Below, piece by piece: positions 1-13,639 of a DNA stretch of 64,000 bases. The stretch is from Phaseolus vulgaris. Lineage: Eukaryota; Streptophyta; Magnoliopsida; Fabales; Fabaceae. The stretch spans positions 34,012,608-34,076,607 of the forward strand of contig NC_023758.2 in assembly GCF_000499845.2 (NCBI RefSeq). The letters run 5' to 3'. The notes under the pieces are model-generated. The model was given only the letters and a program-made list of their open reading frames with translations, did not search any database and was not told the origin of the DNA. Numbering within the stretch: the first letter of the stretch is position 1; every line of letters begins with the position of its first letter. A program made the translations under genes and the position numbers.

Positions 1-1915
1 AGTATTAATTCAACACAATTAACAAGTAGATTTCTAATACTACCTTCCAAAACGTACTGGCCACCAATAAATCATAATGTCAAACTATACCTCCAAGATA
101 AAATGTCTGAGTGCACATGAAATTTACCCAACTCAGATTAAACCAGGCATCTTTATTGATAAGAAACTAGCGGAATAGTTCAAAGCTTGTGCGGAAAAAG
201 AATAGAAAGTGTTCGTACAGGATAAGAATGAGATCTAACTGTTCGGAAAATTACAGCTAGCAAGAAAAACGGGAGAATTAGTTCACATGTATAGTATATC
301 CTTTTAACGATTGAAAAAATTAACGAGCATAATTATGCGGAGATGATTGTAGCGACGAGAGTTTGAACTTCAAATTTGGAGGAAACGCTAAGGTTTGACA
401 TTATCAAGTTAATTAATTGCATATCCTAGAAAGAGGTTCGTCGTACTTTGAGCACGCTGATGTTGAAATGAGGCCACAAGTAATCTGGACGAGACAAGGT
501 CACACAAGATGGCACAGTACGGATGAAATAAGGAATGATTCTGAAATATATTATCCAATCTTGTTGCATACTATAAATTAGACATAACAGATTTGTCCAC
601 AAATTAAATTTTACTTGGGTCGGATGAAACCACAAATTTTAGAGCAGGATTTTACCCAAGTCACCTTAACTAAAAAATCAAATTGTGTTGGAATACTATA
701 TATCATATGCTGTAAGCAGGAAACCAAATAAGTCAGAATGGGATTAATCACCCTCGCAGAATTTAGACTGAATGAAACAACTCTGCATCATATTGGAAGA
801 GAGGGTTTACTACATTAAAATCTGACAGGCAGCAACTATTAGATGTCACAACTGACAAACTGAGCTCCATATGAGCAAACTTTGCCTCCAGTGCAGGGGA
901 TCAAATATCTCTGCAGACAATTTTTAGTAAATATTTTCTTGAAGGGGTCCATCACAAGGCAGAATAAAAACGAACAGAATGTAAAAGTTTTGAAATAAAA
1001 TCCAGAGGATTCAGATAACATGTATGACTAGTGTTGCTAGAAATCTTTCACATTCAGTGATGATTGTAGGATCAAAACAGTGCCAGGAGTCAATTAAACC
1101 ATCTCAAGCTCACGATGCTTTTCATTGTTCTTTGATGTCTTATGTTTTCTTTATGAGAAGGAGGAACAAGCCGTATCTTCCTAATTTCTATTTATCTTGA
1201 GTCTTAATGATTGTTTTTAACCACAAAATTTGGCTTCTAGCATTTCTGTACATATATAATGAATCATGTATGGTGTGAAGTAAGACGGTTATATCTAGCT
1301 GTAAATGTCCTCATGCATGACAGAATTACAAGATATGGAATTAGAATTAGGGGGAAGAAAGTGGTCCAGGGTTTTCTGAAATTATTGGAGTTCATGAAGC
1401 AACTTCCCCCCTTCTGGATAAATTACTTGGGTAACCAAGGATACGAGAAAGCACGGATAGCTAGAGAGTCAGCATCTCATTTTGCACCAATAGGGAAGAT
1501 ATTTTCAGAAAAGGAGAACAAGATGGTGTGAGCCATCAGAAACATAATAAACACCGCTTTATGGTTCCACTGAATAATGAATAATTTATGGAGATAGCGA
1601 TGACTTCACACTAGTCCAAGACAAACATCATGAAAGGACAGAGTGATCCTAGATTTCTACGATAAAACCCAGATGAGAGCAGATTAAGAGGAAAAAAAGG
1701 AAAGGAACTATAATTCCTACATACAAAACCCAGCAATGGATCCTCCAGCACGAACTTGTTAGCCACTGTTGGGGGAGAAGCAGGAGTCAAGCTGAACAAA
1801 CCTAGAGAACATTGTCTCTCCAGAACCAACCTAACATAACTAAGGACAGGAACAAGGAGATACTTCAAGAAATAAACTTTTCACCTTCAATACCCCAAGA
1901 AAGAACTTCAATAAT
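1..1915. other. non-coding 3' flank of the KH-domain gene
   Basis: This stretch lies downstream of the stop codon of the minus-strand KH gene. It presumably holds the 3'UTR and the flanking intergenic DNA. The longest open frames, at 839-1021 (-) and 1259-1531 (+), resemble no protein I know. I saw no clear polyadenylation signal, so the transcript end is not placed. Confidence 0.5.
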
Positions 1916-4900
1916 TCAGATTGCCATTATAAACGCCTGGATCAAGTTTTCAGCAGCACGTTTTTGTTCAGGTGTGCCAGATATAAGAGCAATACGATCA
2001 CCACGGCCATATTTAGAGTCCGATATCTCAACTGTTGCTCCCGAAATCTGATGCAAAAGAAAGCATTATATAGGTATCAAATGAAGCAAAATTTGCATTA
2101 ATTTATGGGAGAATGAACAAATTGCCATTGAATCACAAACAGAGTTGAATATACTTTGGTTACGCCAACTAATCTAGTCATTAACATCAAACAGATCAAG
2201 TATATATATATAACTTTTTTTGTATACTCGTAGATAAAAAAGCACAATCAAAAGAAAATATCTCATAAATTAAGTTGAATGGAATGACTCCATTATATGA
2301 CATCTGACAAAATTATATATGGGAGCAGTGAAAAACTGAAACTAGTTAAGCCCTTAACCTACTTATTTTTCTAATTAGTTTCATCTCAAATTATTTGCGC
2401 TCAAGACAAATCAGTTTATGTGAAAAAACATTAGATGTCTCTTACTTCCAACAAGTAACTGAAGTAAATAGAACAAATGCAAGTGAGCAATCAAGAAATT
2501 ACATGGACCAATCAACAACCAAATGTTCAGCAAAATGATTCGAATCATCCCACTGATTGGATATCTTCTAATTGAACCACTTTACTCACTCCAACATTAC
2601 ACGGAATTTTTATTAACACAGTTCATCACAACTGGAAAGCACAGTGAGAGACATAGCAGCAAGAACCAAACCCCGAATTAACTTTAAGATAAATTTCAAA
2701 ATAAAAAATTAATAACCCCTGCAATAACATAAAAAATAATAAATTCAGAATGTGTAAACCAACCTTCCTGATATTGGCTATATTTGCCCCTCCTTTACCC
2801 AGTACTTTACCGACAGCATTGGCAGGAATCAACATATCCAGAGTTGATGGGGGAGGTAAACTGTGCACAATAAGAGCACAAAAACATAAGTTCAACCAAT
2901 TTAATATAGTTGAGAAAAGCAATATAGGAGGTTAAGTGCATATTGATTAGGTCCAAACCCACAATTAAATTTTTAGAGGGTACAAATACAACTTTTCATT
3001 CTCAATTCCATATGCTAAACAAATATCAAGTTAGGGAGTGTCTAATGGAATCATCTCATTCTCAAACCATGGTTTCAGTGAGTGAGAGTTGCATTTACAT
3101 TGCATTGGAAATGTTTCCCAACACTACAGACCCAGATTTACCAAAATCAATTCTGCAAATTCCAATCCAAAACAACACTAAATCAGTTGGCAAGTATTCA
3201 CAAATTGTTATATAAATGTACACTAACCCTCCATATAGCTTGTTGGCATACGAGGATATAGAGCTGTAGCCATTTTCTCCCATCTATTGCATATAATTAA
3301 ACCAAAGAAAAAGTATTAGAGACACATTTTGAAACTAAAACTGGAATGGATACATAACAAAAAGATAAAAGAAAAGAAAGATTGAAAGCTTTTTATTAGC
3401 ATTTTGTATAAGAAAAAGAGAAACTAAAACTAAATCATGACATTCCTGCAAAAATTATCACAATATATTATGACAATATGGCCTTAAAAAATGTGACATA
3501 CCGACAAAGATCCATATCCATAAAGGCTGCTTGAAGAAAGCATGCCCAGGCCAGCTCCACTTTCAGCCCTCTGATCATAAACCAATGGAGCAGCAACAGG
3601 AGGAACTGAAGGAAGCACAGATGGCAATGAAAAACCCGTACTACCTGAGTACAAGGATTCAGCACCCATACCAATAGAAGGATTATGGCTAGTATCCCTT
3701 TCTCTCAACACATCATCTCTGAGTCTTAATACAATCTGGATCAGTGCATCTCTTACACAATCAACAGAGCCACCCACCTAAATCCCCAAAAAACATCAAA
3801 GGAAAAAAATATGAAAAAAGTGCTATCAATGTTATTAATGAGCTTTTATTAAAATTAAAAAAATGCTGCATTTGCCAGTGGTCATATACATTTCAATTTT
3901 TATTTTTTTTCTCTACAATGATTTTTGTTGTTAAAGAATCATACATCACATAAAGTGTATGTTTGTTTCAATGTTTTGAACATCCATTTCACACTGCACT
4001 AGAAAAAGAGATGTAGGAAATTTGAAAAGGTTGGAGTTCAAACGACAATTGAAAACTTGTACAAACACACCCATAAAAATCTTTCATGCCAAATAATGCC
4101 AAATAAATATAATTTTAAAACAAGTGAAAAAGTCAAACCTCAACAAGTTCGTCATTCACATCAGCACATTTTGGTTTATCACCTTTAGAGATTCGAACAT
4201 CAGCCCTAGTTCTCTTCCGAATTTCATTTATGATTGAGCCACTTTTACCAATAATACAACCTATCACCTTTGATGGAACTAGAAGGCGCATTGAAACAGT
4301 GGTATCATCTTCATCATTTATTTTCCCTTGCATCAGCAGAACAGCTTCAACTGCCATTGACTTTAGATCACTTGGTGACTACAAAATACATAGCCGCATG
4401 ATCATTTTCCATTTTATAATACAAATGTAAGAACATATATATAGGCACTATGATATGGAAAAGGATAATTATATGCAAAGAATAGAAAACGAGAGAACAA
4501 ATACTGCTATAATTATATAAATAAGAAGCAGATCCTATATAATCAGGAAAATTGCTAGAAATATAGAAATAAGGTGTTGATCATATAATAAAAAATATCT
4601 ATAATTAATATTAATATTAGGAATTTTTTTATTTATTCACATATCATACATTTGTTATTAAAGGATAACAAATGTCTCCTATTTATTGTATTGATTCCTT
4701 TTTCTCAAAAGAAATAAAGTAATATACCGTCCTGGAAACTCATGTTTCTCCTTTCCCTAGAGTTTAATTGAAATTCAACAACTAGAAAATATTTCATTCA
4801 AACAAAAATTAGGATACCTAAATTATTTACTTGTACACCTCAACTGGCTGTACATTAAACATATAATATAATCCTAGATGGAAACTTCAGAGTATGAAAT

Positions 4901-7900
4901 GAAAATTATTTAATATGAAAGTTTAATTGATTTTTCCACTTTTTAGTCTTGTATAAAATTAGGATATGTATATATATATATATATATATATAAATAACTC
5001 AAATTAAAATTCCTTCTTAAATAGTAAATGTCAATGTTTCCCCAGTTGAACAGCAACATGCATTCTTTGCTTATTTTTCACTCAGAAAAAGTTTTTCAAT
5101 CCAAAGCACTCTAGCATTTTGATTAATATTTCCAGAATCAAAATATCTAAGCTATACAAAAACTCACTTTTATTGAACATTTTGATTATATACATTATGC
5201 ACTCCATCAATAACTCAAATTAAAATTCCTTCTTAAATAGCAAATGTCAATGTTTCCCCAGTTGAACAGCAACATGCATTCTTTGCTTATTTTTCAATCC
5301 AAAGCACTCTAGCATTTTGATTAATATTTCCAGAATCAAAATATCTAAGCTATACAAAAACTCACTTTCATTGAACATTTTGATTATATACATTATGAAC
5401 TCCATCAAATGTAATACCTCCAACAATTACCGGAAAAGTAAATTTATGTTACAGGAAAAAATGTATCAAGGTAAGATAGTGAACCTATGTTGTAGTTATA
5501 ATGATTAAACACTCGTCATAATTAGCCTTGGAGTCATCAACCTCAATTGGAAAAGTAAATTTATGTTACAGAAAAAAAATGTATCAAGGCAAGATAGTGT
5601 ACCTCTGTTGTACTTATAATGATTAAACACTCGTCATAATTAGCCTTGGAGTCATCAACCTCAATATGAGCACCGCTAGCCTGCCTCATACTTTTAATTG
5701 TACTACCTCCCTTCCCAATGACACGCCCAATCTTGTCAGAAGGGCACAAAATTCTAACAATCAACTCCTCAGACAGCGAAGCACCAGAGCCAGAAACAAC
5801 TGGAAGGGCAGAAGAGTATAGAGGCCACGTATTGGCAGCATCAGCATAACCATGCAGATCTTGAACATTAGTTGCACCCATAATTGGAGGAACTGCTCTA
5901 GGTGTGACAATAGGGTCTGAAGGTGGATATAGTCCACCAGGAGGATAAATTGGAACATCAGAGGGAATAAGAATACTAGGTGGGGCTTCTGGTACAGTTG
6001 TGTCAAGAGAGATGTCCTCCTTTGGACCAAACTTGTACATAATAGAGGAAACTGCAAATAGTGCTCTTTTAACTGCTTCTGATTCACCACTGATCTACTC
6101 ACAGAGAAACCAACAACATAATAAGGTAGTTTACTACAAAAAAAATTGTCTTGTTGAATGAAAAAAAAAGTCGAGTAAAAGTATGATAAAATATCATAAA
6201 GCATACAGAAATTACAAATTTTTCTAACAAACTAGACGAAAAATAAAAGTAATTTACATTCAAATTGATATAATCATCTAATTTGATGTACAATTATTAA
6301 GTAAAATCAAGGACTCCAGCATCACATTGGTTATTCATTCCACAACTATACATTCGGTTGGCTTCTTCTGATGGTCCACCAAAAATAGGTGCACAAGGTG
6401 CATCCATTAGCTACCCAAAGTAATATTGAATTTCCACAATACATTAATACATAACAGAATATGGGTATGATGAAGTTCTCCAACGGTAGATTAACAAAGA
6501 AATAAATTGGATTCTTCTTAAATTACAGGAAATCTTCTTTTTCATTATTTTCCTCATTGTTAATGAATAGGGTATATACCTTAGGGAAAGCTCCCTGATA
6601 TAAAGGTTATCCTTCAATGACAGAGGTCATTGAAATATTTATCATAAATTTTTCATCAGTAACTTAAGCTTCATCCACCATTACTATCATTCACAATTCT
6701 TTTTTAACATGGATCAGCACACAGTTGAGTTTTAGTTTATTTCTTATTTTGTATCATTGGATTCTTGACTAGCATAAAAAAACACAATCTACTATATTTA
6801 AAATCACAGGGAGACAAGACACAAGAAGGATTTATTTAAAAACAGGGCATAATCTACTATAGAAGATAAAATGACTAAAGGAAAGAAAACACAAGAAAAA
6901 AGATAGAAATAGAGAAAGAAAGGTGTTGGACAGGAAGCTACAAATTGGTGAGCTTGTTTATGAATGGGCTTGGCTGGAAAAGCAGTGGGTCAGGCAAAAA
7001 TGAGCTAAGCATGGCCATAATATGTATGGGCTATCAGGGATTGGCTAATGTACTGAAGTGCAAAGGTAAAGACAAGGAATAACAGTATTATCCTCCACAG
7101 TCTGGTCACTATTGCCACATTTCATCTGTCACTGCAGTTTTGACCACTATTGATGTGACACAAAACCACAATGTTGTGAATTCCTGTAGCAGCTAGCAGT
7201 TGTGCTGCTCCACAACGACAATATAGCAAATTGATGCACATGTCTTATGGGGACAGAAAACGGGTTTGAGTGAGTTGTGAATACTGGATTTAATAACACT
7301 AAAAAGTTGAGCATCACTCTTTATCTATTGTTCACAATGTTATCCAGGAACAGATTCAGCAATGGTCGTGAGATAGGTTTTGTAGCACAACCTACTAAAC
7401 CATAACTCGATTTCAGAAGCCCAAGTGGAATAGTTAGACTAGTCCATCTTCTCAATACTAATAATATGGTTAGAAAATATGACAGAATTTGTTCTAGAGG
7501 TTTATGTAGTATTGGAAGACACTTTTTTTTTGGGGAAACTGGATGAAAAATTAAAAATAAAAAAAAGATGACACTGAAACAGTGAAAGCGAGCTTGGGAG
7601 AAAGGTTTGCAAAAAAAAATCTTCCAGACAGTGGGTCTACTGTGCCAACACAGTTTTGAAAAAGACTCCAGTACCATGTTAAACTCTAGGAAAAAGAGAA
7701 ACATTGAGCTAAAGCCATGTGTTTCTGAGACAGCACAAGTGCTTTATTCATATTGAAAAAAAAAGGAATCAGAACAATAAGTAGAGGAGATTTGATATCC
7801 AAAGATATGATACAGGAATAATATAAAGTTTCTAATAATGCACATATAATCTAGATATTCTTGATTATATAGGACCAACTCCTTATTTCCATAATTATAA

Positions 7901-9198
7901 CAATATTCTTGATTGTATAGAATCAGCTCCTTATTTCTATAACAATAACTATGCTAACTGTCAAAAGATTAGAAGATTTTAGGAACAAAAAAAGAGATGC
8001 AAACTTTAACCTTCTCTGTCTAATACACCGGTTTGGGGTATCAAATTTACTTACAGATCACAGTCTAAAGAGTCATAGATCATTCCTTCACCTCTTTTAG
8101 ACAAAGGATATCTCTCAAGAACAAGCAGACAATATATTCTAAGAAGTATTCAGGATGGAATCTAGTATAACAACTGGAAGTTCCTAAAAACCAAGCAAAA
8201 CACTTCAAAACAAAAGTGTTGTAAATTTGTTATTAAGTGACTATTGACAAAGTTGTCTTGTCACTAGTTTTGCTATTAGACTACCATGAAAAATGGTTGT
8301 CATAAATGTTACAAGTGTTAGACATTCATATGAAATTGCACATTGCATATGACATATCGAGAGTAGTATTAGAAAACCAAAATGCATAGTACCCAATCAG
8401 AAACATGATCATTGTAAATGTTTACAATTCCGAAAGATAAGCTGTAAAAAGACTTCTATGCCAACCATTCCATTAATTAGTGAAATAAAACATTAGAATT
8501 GGCAAGTGCCATTGGGTGGAGGATTAGATGCTAGCATTCAGTGAAATGATTTTATGAACCTAAGCAAGAAATCATTCAAAGGTAAGTTTCATAATATTGA
8601 ATATACTAACCGAGAGAAAATTATCAAAATCCATAGCACATGAGTGTAACGGGTCTGCTGTATCCTTGGCAGTAACCTTGATATTTGCCCTTGTTTTACT
8701 TCTCAGCTTTTTAATGGTAGCCCCTGCCTTACCAATGATATTTGCAGACTGGCTTGATGGAACAAGAATTTGACATTCATCTCTATCCTTCCGTTTCTTC
8801 TCAGGATCTCCAAGAGCTGTAATGGAATTGACAATGGCAACATGAACCTTGAGAAGAGCATCTTGAGCAGCACATAATGGTTCTTTAGAAGTGAACTCAT
8901 CGTTAATCTCAACTTCTTCCTTCTCCTTAACATAGCAGTAGATCGTTATAACCCGGTCCTTGGCACCAGGAAATGGATCCACGACCTTGACTTTTGCTCT
9001 GGTTTCTTGCCTAATTGAATTTATCACTTTCCCGTTCTTCCCAATAACACTCCCAATAACTTCATCAGGGCAGAGTATCCTATAGACAATCAATTCATCA
9101 TTACCCCTGTCATCTCTGTCATTCACACGTCTCTTTTGATTTTTCCTGTCCCCATCATAGTCTCTCTGTGAATAATATCGTTTTCCAGTCTCACCCAT
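1916..9198 (-). CDS. five-KH-domain RNA-binding protein (At4g18375/HEN4-like), 7 coding exons
   Basis: The CDS joins exons (minus strand) 9198-8611, 6094-5603, 4378-4139, 3777-3502, 3283-3228, 2860-2764 and 2047-1916. All introns are GT-AG, the reading frame stays open across every junction, and the product is 626 residues. Five KH domains show the GxxG loop: GKNG at residues 53-56, GKAG 156-159, GKGG 323-326, GKSG 404-407 and GKGG 572-575. The last domain is split by the intron after residue 583. Proline-rich (about 230-265) and Ser/Gly-rich (about 465-530) linkers separate KH domains 2/3 and 4/5. Proteins of this plant family bind single-stranded RNA and act in nuclear mRNA processing and flowering or stress regulation; that role is known from the family. 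I chose the ATG at 9198 because the upstream in-frame codon at 9213 is GTG. Length and layout fit At4g18375-type proteins (about 600 residues). Confidence 0.93.
4993..5400. repeat. 216-bp intronic tandem duplication
   Basis: The sequence starting AATAACTCAAATTAAAATTC at 4993 recurs at 5209 and stays similar through about 5400, an offset of 216 bp minus small indels. A TA microsatellite (about 4970-4993) abuts the left copy. The repeat lies in the intron between the third and fourth KH-domain exons. Confidence 0.8.
5432..5665. repeat. 117-bp tandem duplication spanning the 3' end of a KH exon and its donor
   Basis: Positions 5549-5665 are repeated at 5432-5548. The right copy contains the last 63 bases of the exon that ends at 5603 plus its splice donor. 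The left copy, inside the downstream intron, is a diverged duplicate that still has a GT donor-like position but carries an in-frame TAG. It is therefore a decoy exon end rather than a second coding exon. Confidence 0.85.
6095..8610 (-). other. large intron of the KH gene (between KH2 and the linker exon)
   Basis: This is a 2.5-kb intron with donor GTTAGT at 8610 and acceptor TAG at 6096-6095. The 127-residue frame at 7321-7704 (-) shows no family resemblance. No transposon ends were recognised inside it. Confidence 0.7.
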
Positions 9199-10260
9199 TT
9201 CACAAAATATCACAAAACACCTGAAACCAATACAAAATTTTAATTGAATACATAAATAACCAGTGCAAAATATACATCCGTTTGTTAGTATCTGACAATC
9301 ATCCCTCCCTTATTCCCCTTCTCGTAAAAAAAAAGTTAAATTAAAGCAATAATATGACACCTCCACAAACCCACTTACTTGCAAACCTATTACTTGTCAC
9401 AACGAAATATTATTACAGCCAAATTGAAACTGCTTTCAAATTCGACAAGGTCAATATATCACCGAAAGTGCGACCAAAACGCACAACAATTATTCGGCAA
9501 AATTTGGAAAAAGAAATTCCAATAAAGATGTCAAACATCAACTGCAACGCAAATATCAATTAAAATGTATATTTAAAATAATTTTGAAAAATTATAACAA
9601 ATCTGCATCTTGATCAAATAAAGCCATACTTTGACTGCAACCAAAGGAATAGATTGATAAATTAAAATCTTGAAAACGCTACCAGTGCGACACGATGCAG
9701 AAGGAGTGGCATATAAGGTGGATGTGTGAAACCGAAGATTTTGACACAAACCCACTTACTTGCACAAACCCACTTACTTGCAAACCTATTACTTGTCACA
9801 ACGAAATATTATTACAGCCAAATTGAAACTGCTTTCAAATTCGACAAGGTCAATATATCACCGAAAGTGCGACCAAAACGCACAACAATTATTCGGCAAA
9901 ATTTGGAAAAAGAAATTCCAATAAAGATGTCAAACATCAACTGCAACGCAAATATCAATTAAAATGTATATTTAAAATAATTTTGAAAAATTATAACAAA
10001 TCTGCATCTTGATCAAATAAAGCCATACTTTGACTGCAACCAAAGGAATAGATTGATAAATTAAAATCTTGAAAACGCTACCAGTGCGACACGATGCAGA
10101 AGGAGTGGCATATAAGGTGGATGTGTGAAACCGAAGATTTTGAATATACCTGCTTCTAGAGAGAACAAGAGCACTCGAAACCCTAACGCCAGAGAGAGGA
10201 ACGTAGCACAACACTTCGAGCAATCCAGGGTTCTCAGCCTCAGAACCCTAATTAGATATT
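9199..10260 (-). other. 5'UTR of the KH gene with a leader intron
   Basis: On the minus strand a CAG/GT donor at 10149-10148 follows a leader exon of roughly 10260-10150. A pyrimidine-rich TTTCAG acceptor (AG at 9222-9221) precedes the 22 untranslated bases before the ATG at 9198. The predicted 5'UTR intron is 9221-10149 (929 bp). The transcription start is not defined by the sequence; the leader upstream limit is approximate. Confidence 0.6.
9366..10142. repeat. exact tandem duplication (offset 399 bp) in the 5'UTR intron
   Basis: The block at about 9366-9743 is repeated at about 9765-10142 with a constant offset of 399 bp. I found no mismatch on reading the two copies side by side. The short word CAAACCCACTTACTT occurs three times around the junction (about 9366, 9747 and 9766), which suggests slippage or unequal exchange at that word. 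The duplication fills most of the 929-bp intron and stops just short of the splice donor at 10149. Confidence 0.9.
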
Positions 10261-10289
10261 CCGGTTTCTGGTTATACAATTTAGTTTCT

Positions 10290-12940
10290 TTTCTTTTAAT
10301 ATATTTATGAATTGTAACGTTCTTCTAGTATATTTCCTCCTCGACAATGTATGCGCTTCCTTTATATTCAAAATACTTTTATTTTGTAAATTCTTAGTTT
10401 TATATTGATTATTATTATCATACATGATTTTAGTCAAGTTATAAGTACAAAAAAAAATTATGTACAGCCACACACGTGTCGATTTGACTAGTTATATTTC
10501 TTATAAATAATATAAGCTTTTATAAAAACATATTTATCGTTTAAAAAAATAGTAATAATATTAAAAAATAATAATTATAATTAATACTTAATTTATTATG
10601 AATTAATAGCATAATTATTATATAAAAGTCAGGGTTCAAAAGAATCTTATTGACTTGGTCTACTTAACTCGCTAACCCAATCAAGAACAGATCGAGACAG
10701 CTCGTCTATTCATCTTTCTTTATTTTTAACACATGTTTTTTTAATTAAAATTAGTCGTAGTCAATATTTTATATAAAACTTTAGTTACATTAATTTTTGT
10801 ATACATCATTTGATTCATTGAAATGTTGTTGATATTTATTTTGTTTTGTTAGGCATTAAATCTTCTTTGATTAGAATATTAAAGTCTGATTCAATTTTAT
10901 TGTTTTTTCTCGTATTTTTATGTCCAAAAGTTATATTAATGACTACAACCAAATAAATAGATCCAAAACAAACAAAAAATTCAAAAAAAAAATTAAAATG
11001 TGTCGGGACATCTCACCAACCCACTCTATGGCGAGACGAGTTACAAATTTTATTTTGTATAACCTTGATGGGACAAACCACTCTGTCCCACTTTTGGCAT
11101 ATCAATATAGGACCAAAATGGATCAAACTGACCTATTTTACCACACATAAGCATTCTTTTTCAATTTTTCTTGTACCGTTCAATGAAGATTGATTCTATA
11201 TTATAATTTAGTAGTATAATTGTTTTCTCAAATTTTATGAATATATTAGTATATATCATAACTTAATTGGATCATTCTTTCAAAGATTTCAACAACAAAA
11301 AATAATATTTTCATATTTAAAGAAGTTGTTTCAACTTAAAATCTTCCAGCTTTGATGATCAAAATATATGGATAAATAAAAAAAATAGAGATATCACTTT
11401 TAGAGAAAATAAAATAGCATTTTTTATTATTTTTTTTAATATATCTATAAATAATACAAATGGAGTTTAGGGAAACTTTTGTCACGTATCAACATTGGAA
11501 ATTTCCAGGAAAAAAAAATAAAAACAAAATTTACTAGAAGTATAAAAGAAAAACACGATATGACTCATTGTGGAAACGACATGTGGCACATTATGAGAAG
11601 GACAAGTCACTCATGGAGCAAACCACCAAGTGTGTGCACCTTTTCTTCCTTTTCTTTTTGTAAAGGTAAGATATACCTTTTGCAGAATCGACTTGAAATT
11701 TAAATTTTTTCTTAGCAGACCTAAACATGGTGTCTTTGTCTCAAACCATAGGTTCTTTTGAGGTTGCCAAAATAGTGTAAAACTGATATTTAAAGTTGAT
11801 TTTTATTTCACAATATCTATAGGAGTTTGTGCTTTTTGGAACGGTGTTTAACATAATGTTGTTGAAGACTCTGCGGATGAAAAAAAAACAACATTTGCAC
11901 CTCACATTGATTCACATTTCAAATTTTGAGCCAAATTTTGAATTATATTACAATATTTTTATGTCTTCACAGTTGTGTTCACTCATTATCCAATTTTTTT
12001 TACAAAACTATACAATAGATGAAGGAGAAAGAATTAGTTTTCTTTTGAGGGTAGGAATCGAAATAGAAATCATTGTCGTAGATGGAATCTCTGGAACATT
12101 TTTTGGGAACAAAAACAAAGTTGTTGTGGGAGAATGTTGTTGTCGGATTCCAAGACAACGAGTTTTTGAAGGAGAGAGTTGTACTCAAATGGCAGGAAAA
12201 AGGTCTTCAATGTTGTGGTGGTGTCGAATAAAGGTAGTTGGGGTAATTACCCAAACCCATTTGGGTGGCATACATGTTCATTATGGTGGCATCCATTGTG
12301 TTTGTGAATGTTTCTCTATAGGTTCATCACAAGAAAAGAAAAATTACTAACTCCACCAAAACAAAATCAAAAGAAACCGACAAAGCGGTTCACAAAAAAA
12401 ATCAAGCCAACCACAATAACCTAAACCCACAAAAATCCTACCTTTATTCCAAGATAGACTCCATTGGCCCCAACCAATCTTCCAAAGAACACAATGTCAC
12501 CACCATTTATGTGTTTTTCTTCTTTCGGATGGATGAAAGTTTTGGTTTGAGGATGTATATGTTGATAGGTGTGGTGATTTTGGTTGAGAAAAAGGAGAAA
12601 AGAAGAATTGGAGATGAACAAATAGATACAAAATTAACAAAAGCATGAAAAAGGATTTTATGTAGGATTTAGAAAAAACGTGCTAGAAGAAATGCAAGAT
12701 CTTCCACAGGTGTGTGAGGTACAACATTGTCATCCTTATTGGACCAAAGATCATCTTTGAAGAGGTCAATTCTAGGGTATGATAACACACAAAGTAGATG
12801 AATGAAGAGCTCTAATCCAGAAGACAACAACTAGGGTTATGGTTCGAAGGACTCAAAAAGATTGGACCTCGATTAACATCAATAGGCCTAAACTATTATC
12901 ATCATGGATCAAACCTTAGCATGTAATAATTTGTAGGTAG
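10290..12940. other. intergenic, AT-rich, no supported gene
   Basis: This is AT-rich DNA upstream of the KH gene. The 173-residue frame at 11829-12350 (+) and the opposing short frames at 12000-12621 (-) match no family I recognise, and they overlap on opposite strands. I found no transposon ends. Confidence 0.5.
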
Positions 12941-12947
12941 GATATGT

Positions 12948-13600
12948 TGGACCTTGTATTGAGCCAAGTAATGTAGGACATTTGGGCCTTGTATTTGGGC
13001 CAAGTAGTGTAGGTTTTTTGGACTTATATATGGGCCTTGAGTAGAGTAAGGTTAGATTAAGTTTAGAGAAGTCTTATTAGGGTTCAATTGGGCTCACACA
13101 AGCCCAAGAGAAACCCTAAGATGTCCAAGTTAGGGTTAGAAGTGCATCCATACTTCTTGCTTTAGAGTGTATGCTCAAATGTGGAATGCATGAGTGGACA
13201 AGTGTCACTTAATCCACTTCATGTGCTTAGAATAAAAGGAATTCAAATTTAAATTTTTCTATTGATTCTTTCCTCCTTGGTCTGCCTCTCTAACTATAAA
13301 TAAGACCCTTTTCTCCATGTATTTTTCACTTTTGAATGAGTAATTAAATGCTAACAAAGTTAACACTCTACTTGTTCTTGAGTCACTTTAGGAGATCTTC
13401 CTAAATTCGGCTAAATTCTGTCGAGTAAGAAGGTTTGTTGTTCCTAAAGGTCTTTTAAAATGGATTCCTACTAATATCATTGGATCCACACATTCATAAG
13501 GAGACCAAATCTTGCTTCTTAACCTTTTCTTGCAGGGATCCTTGGCAGCCAAGAATCACCTTGGGTTCGAAGAATGACTGCTCAAGGGAAAAAACTTCAA
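12948..13600 (+). repeat. LTR-like sequence, boundaries uncertain
   Basis: The block begins TGTTGGACC, has repeated TTGGGCC-type words, a TATA-like ACTATAAATAAG near 13300 and a splice-donor-rich downstream part. This layout is common in plant LTRs. I could not find a convincing right end or a matching target duplication, so this is a tentative solo-LTR or LTR remnant. Confidence 0.3.
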
Positions 13601-13639
13601 GAATAAAGAAACTATGTGTGCCTCCACTTATCAACTTAT

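Noticed and set aside
9354..9962. Two near-identical short frames as duplicated genes
   Set aside because: They are a by-product of the exact tandem duplication in the 5'UTR intron and lie antisense to the KH gene.
11829..12350. 173-codon open frame as a gene
   Set aside because: No domain or family likeness, AT-rich context, and overlap with an opposite-strand frame.
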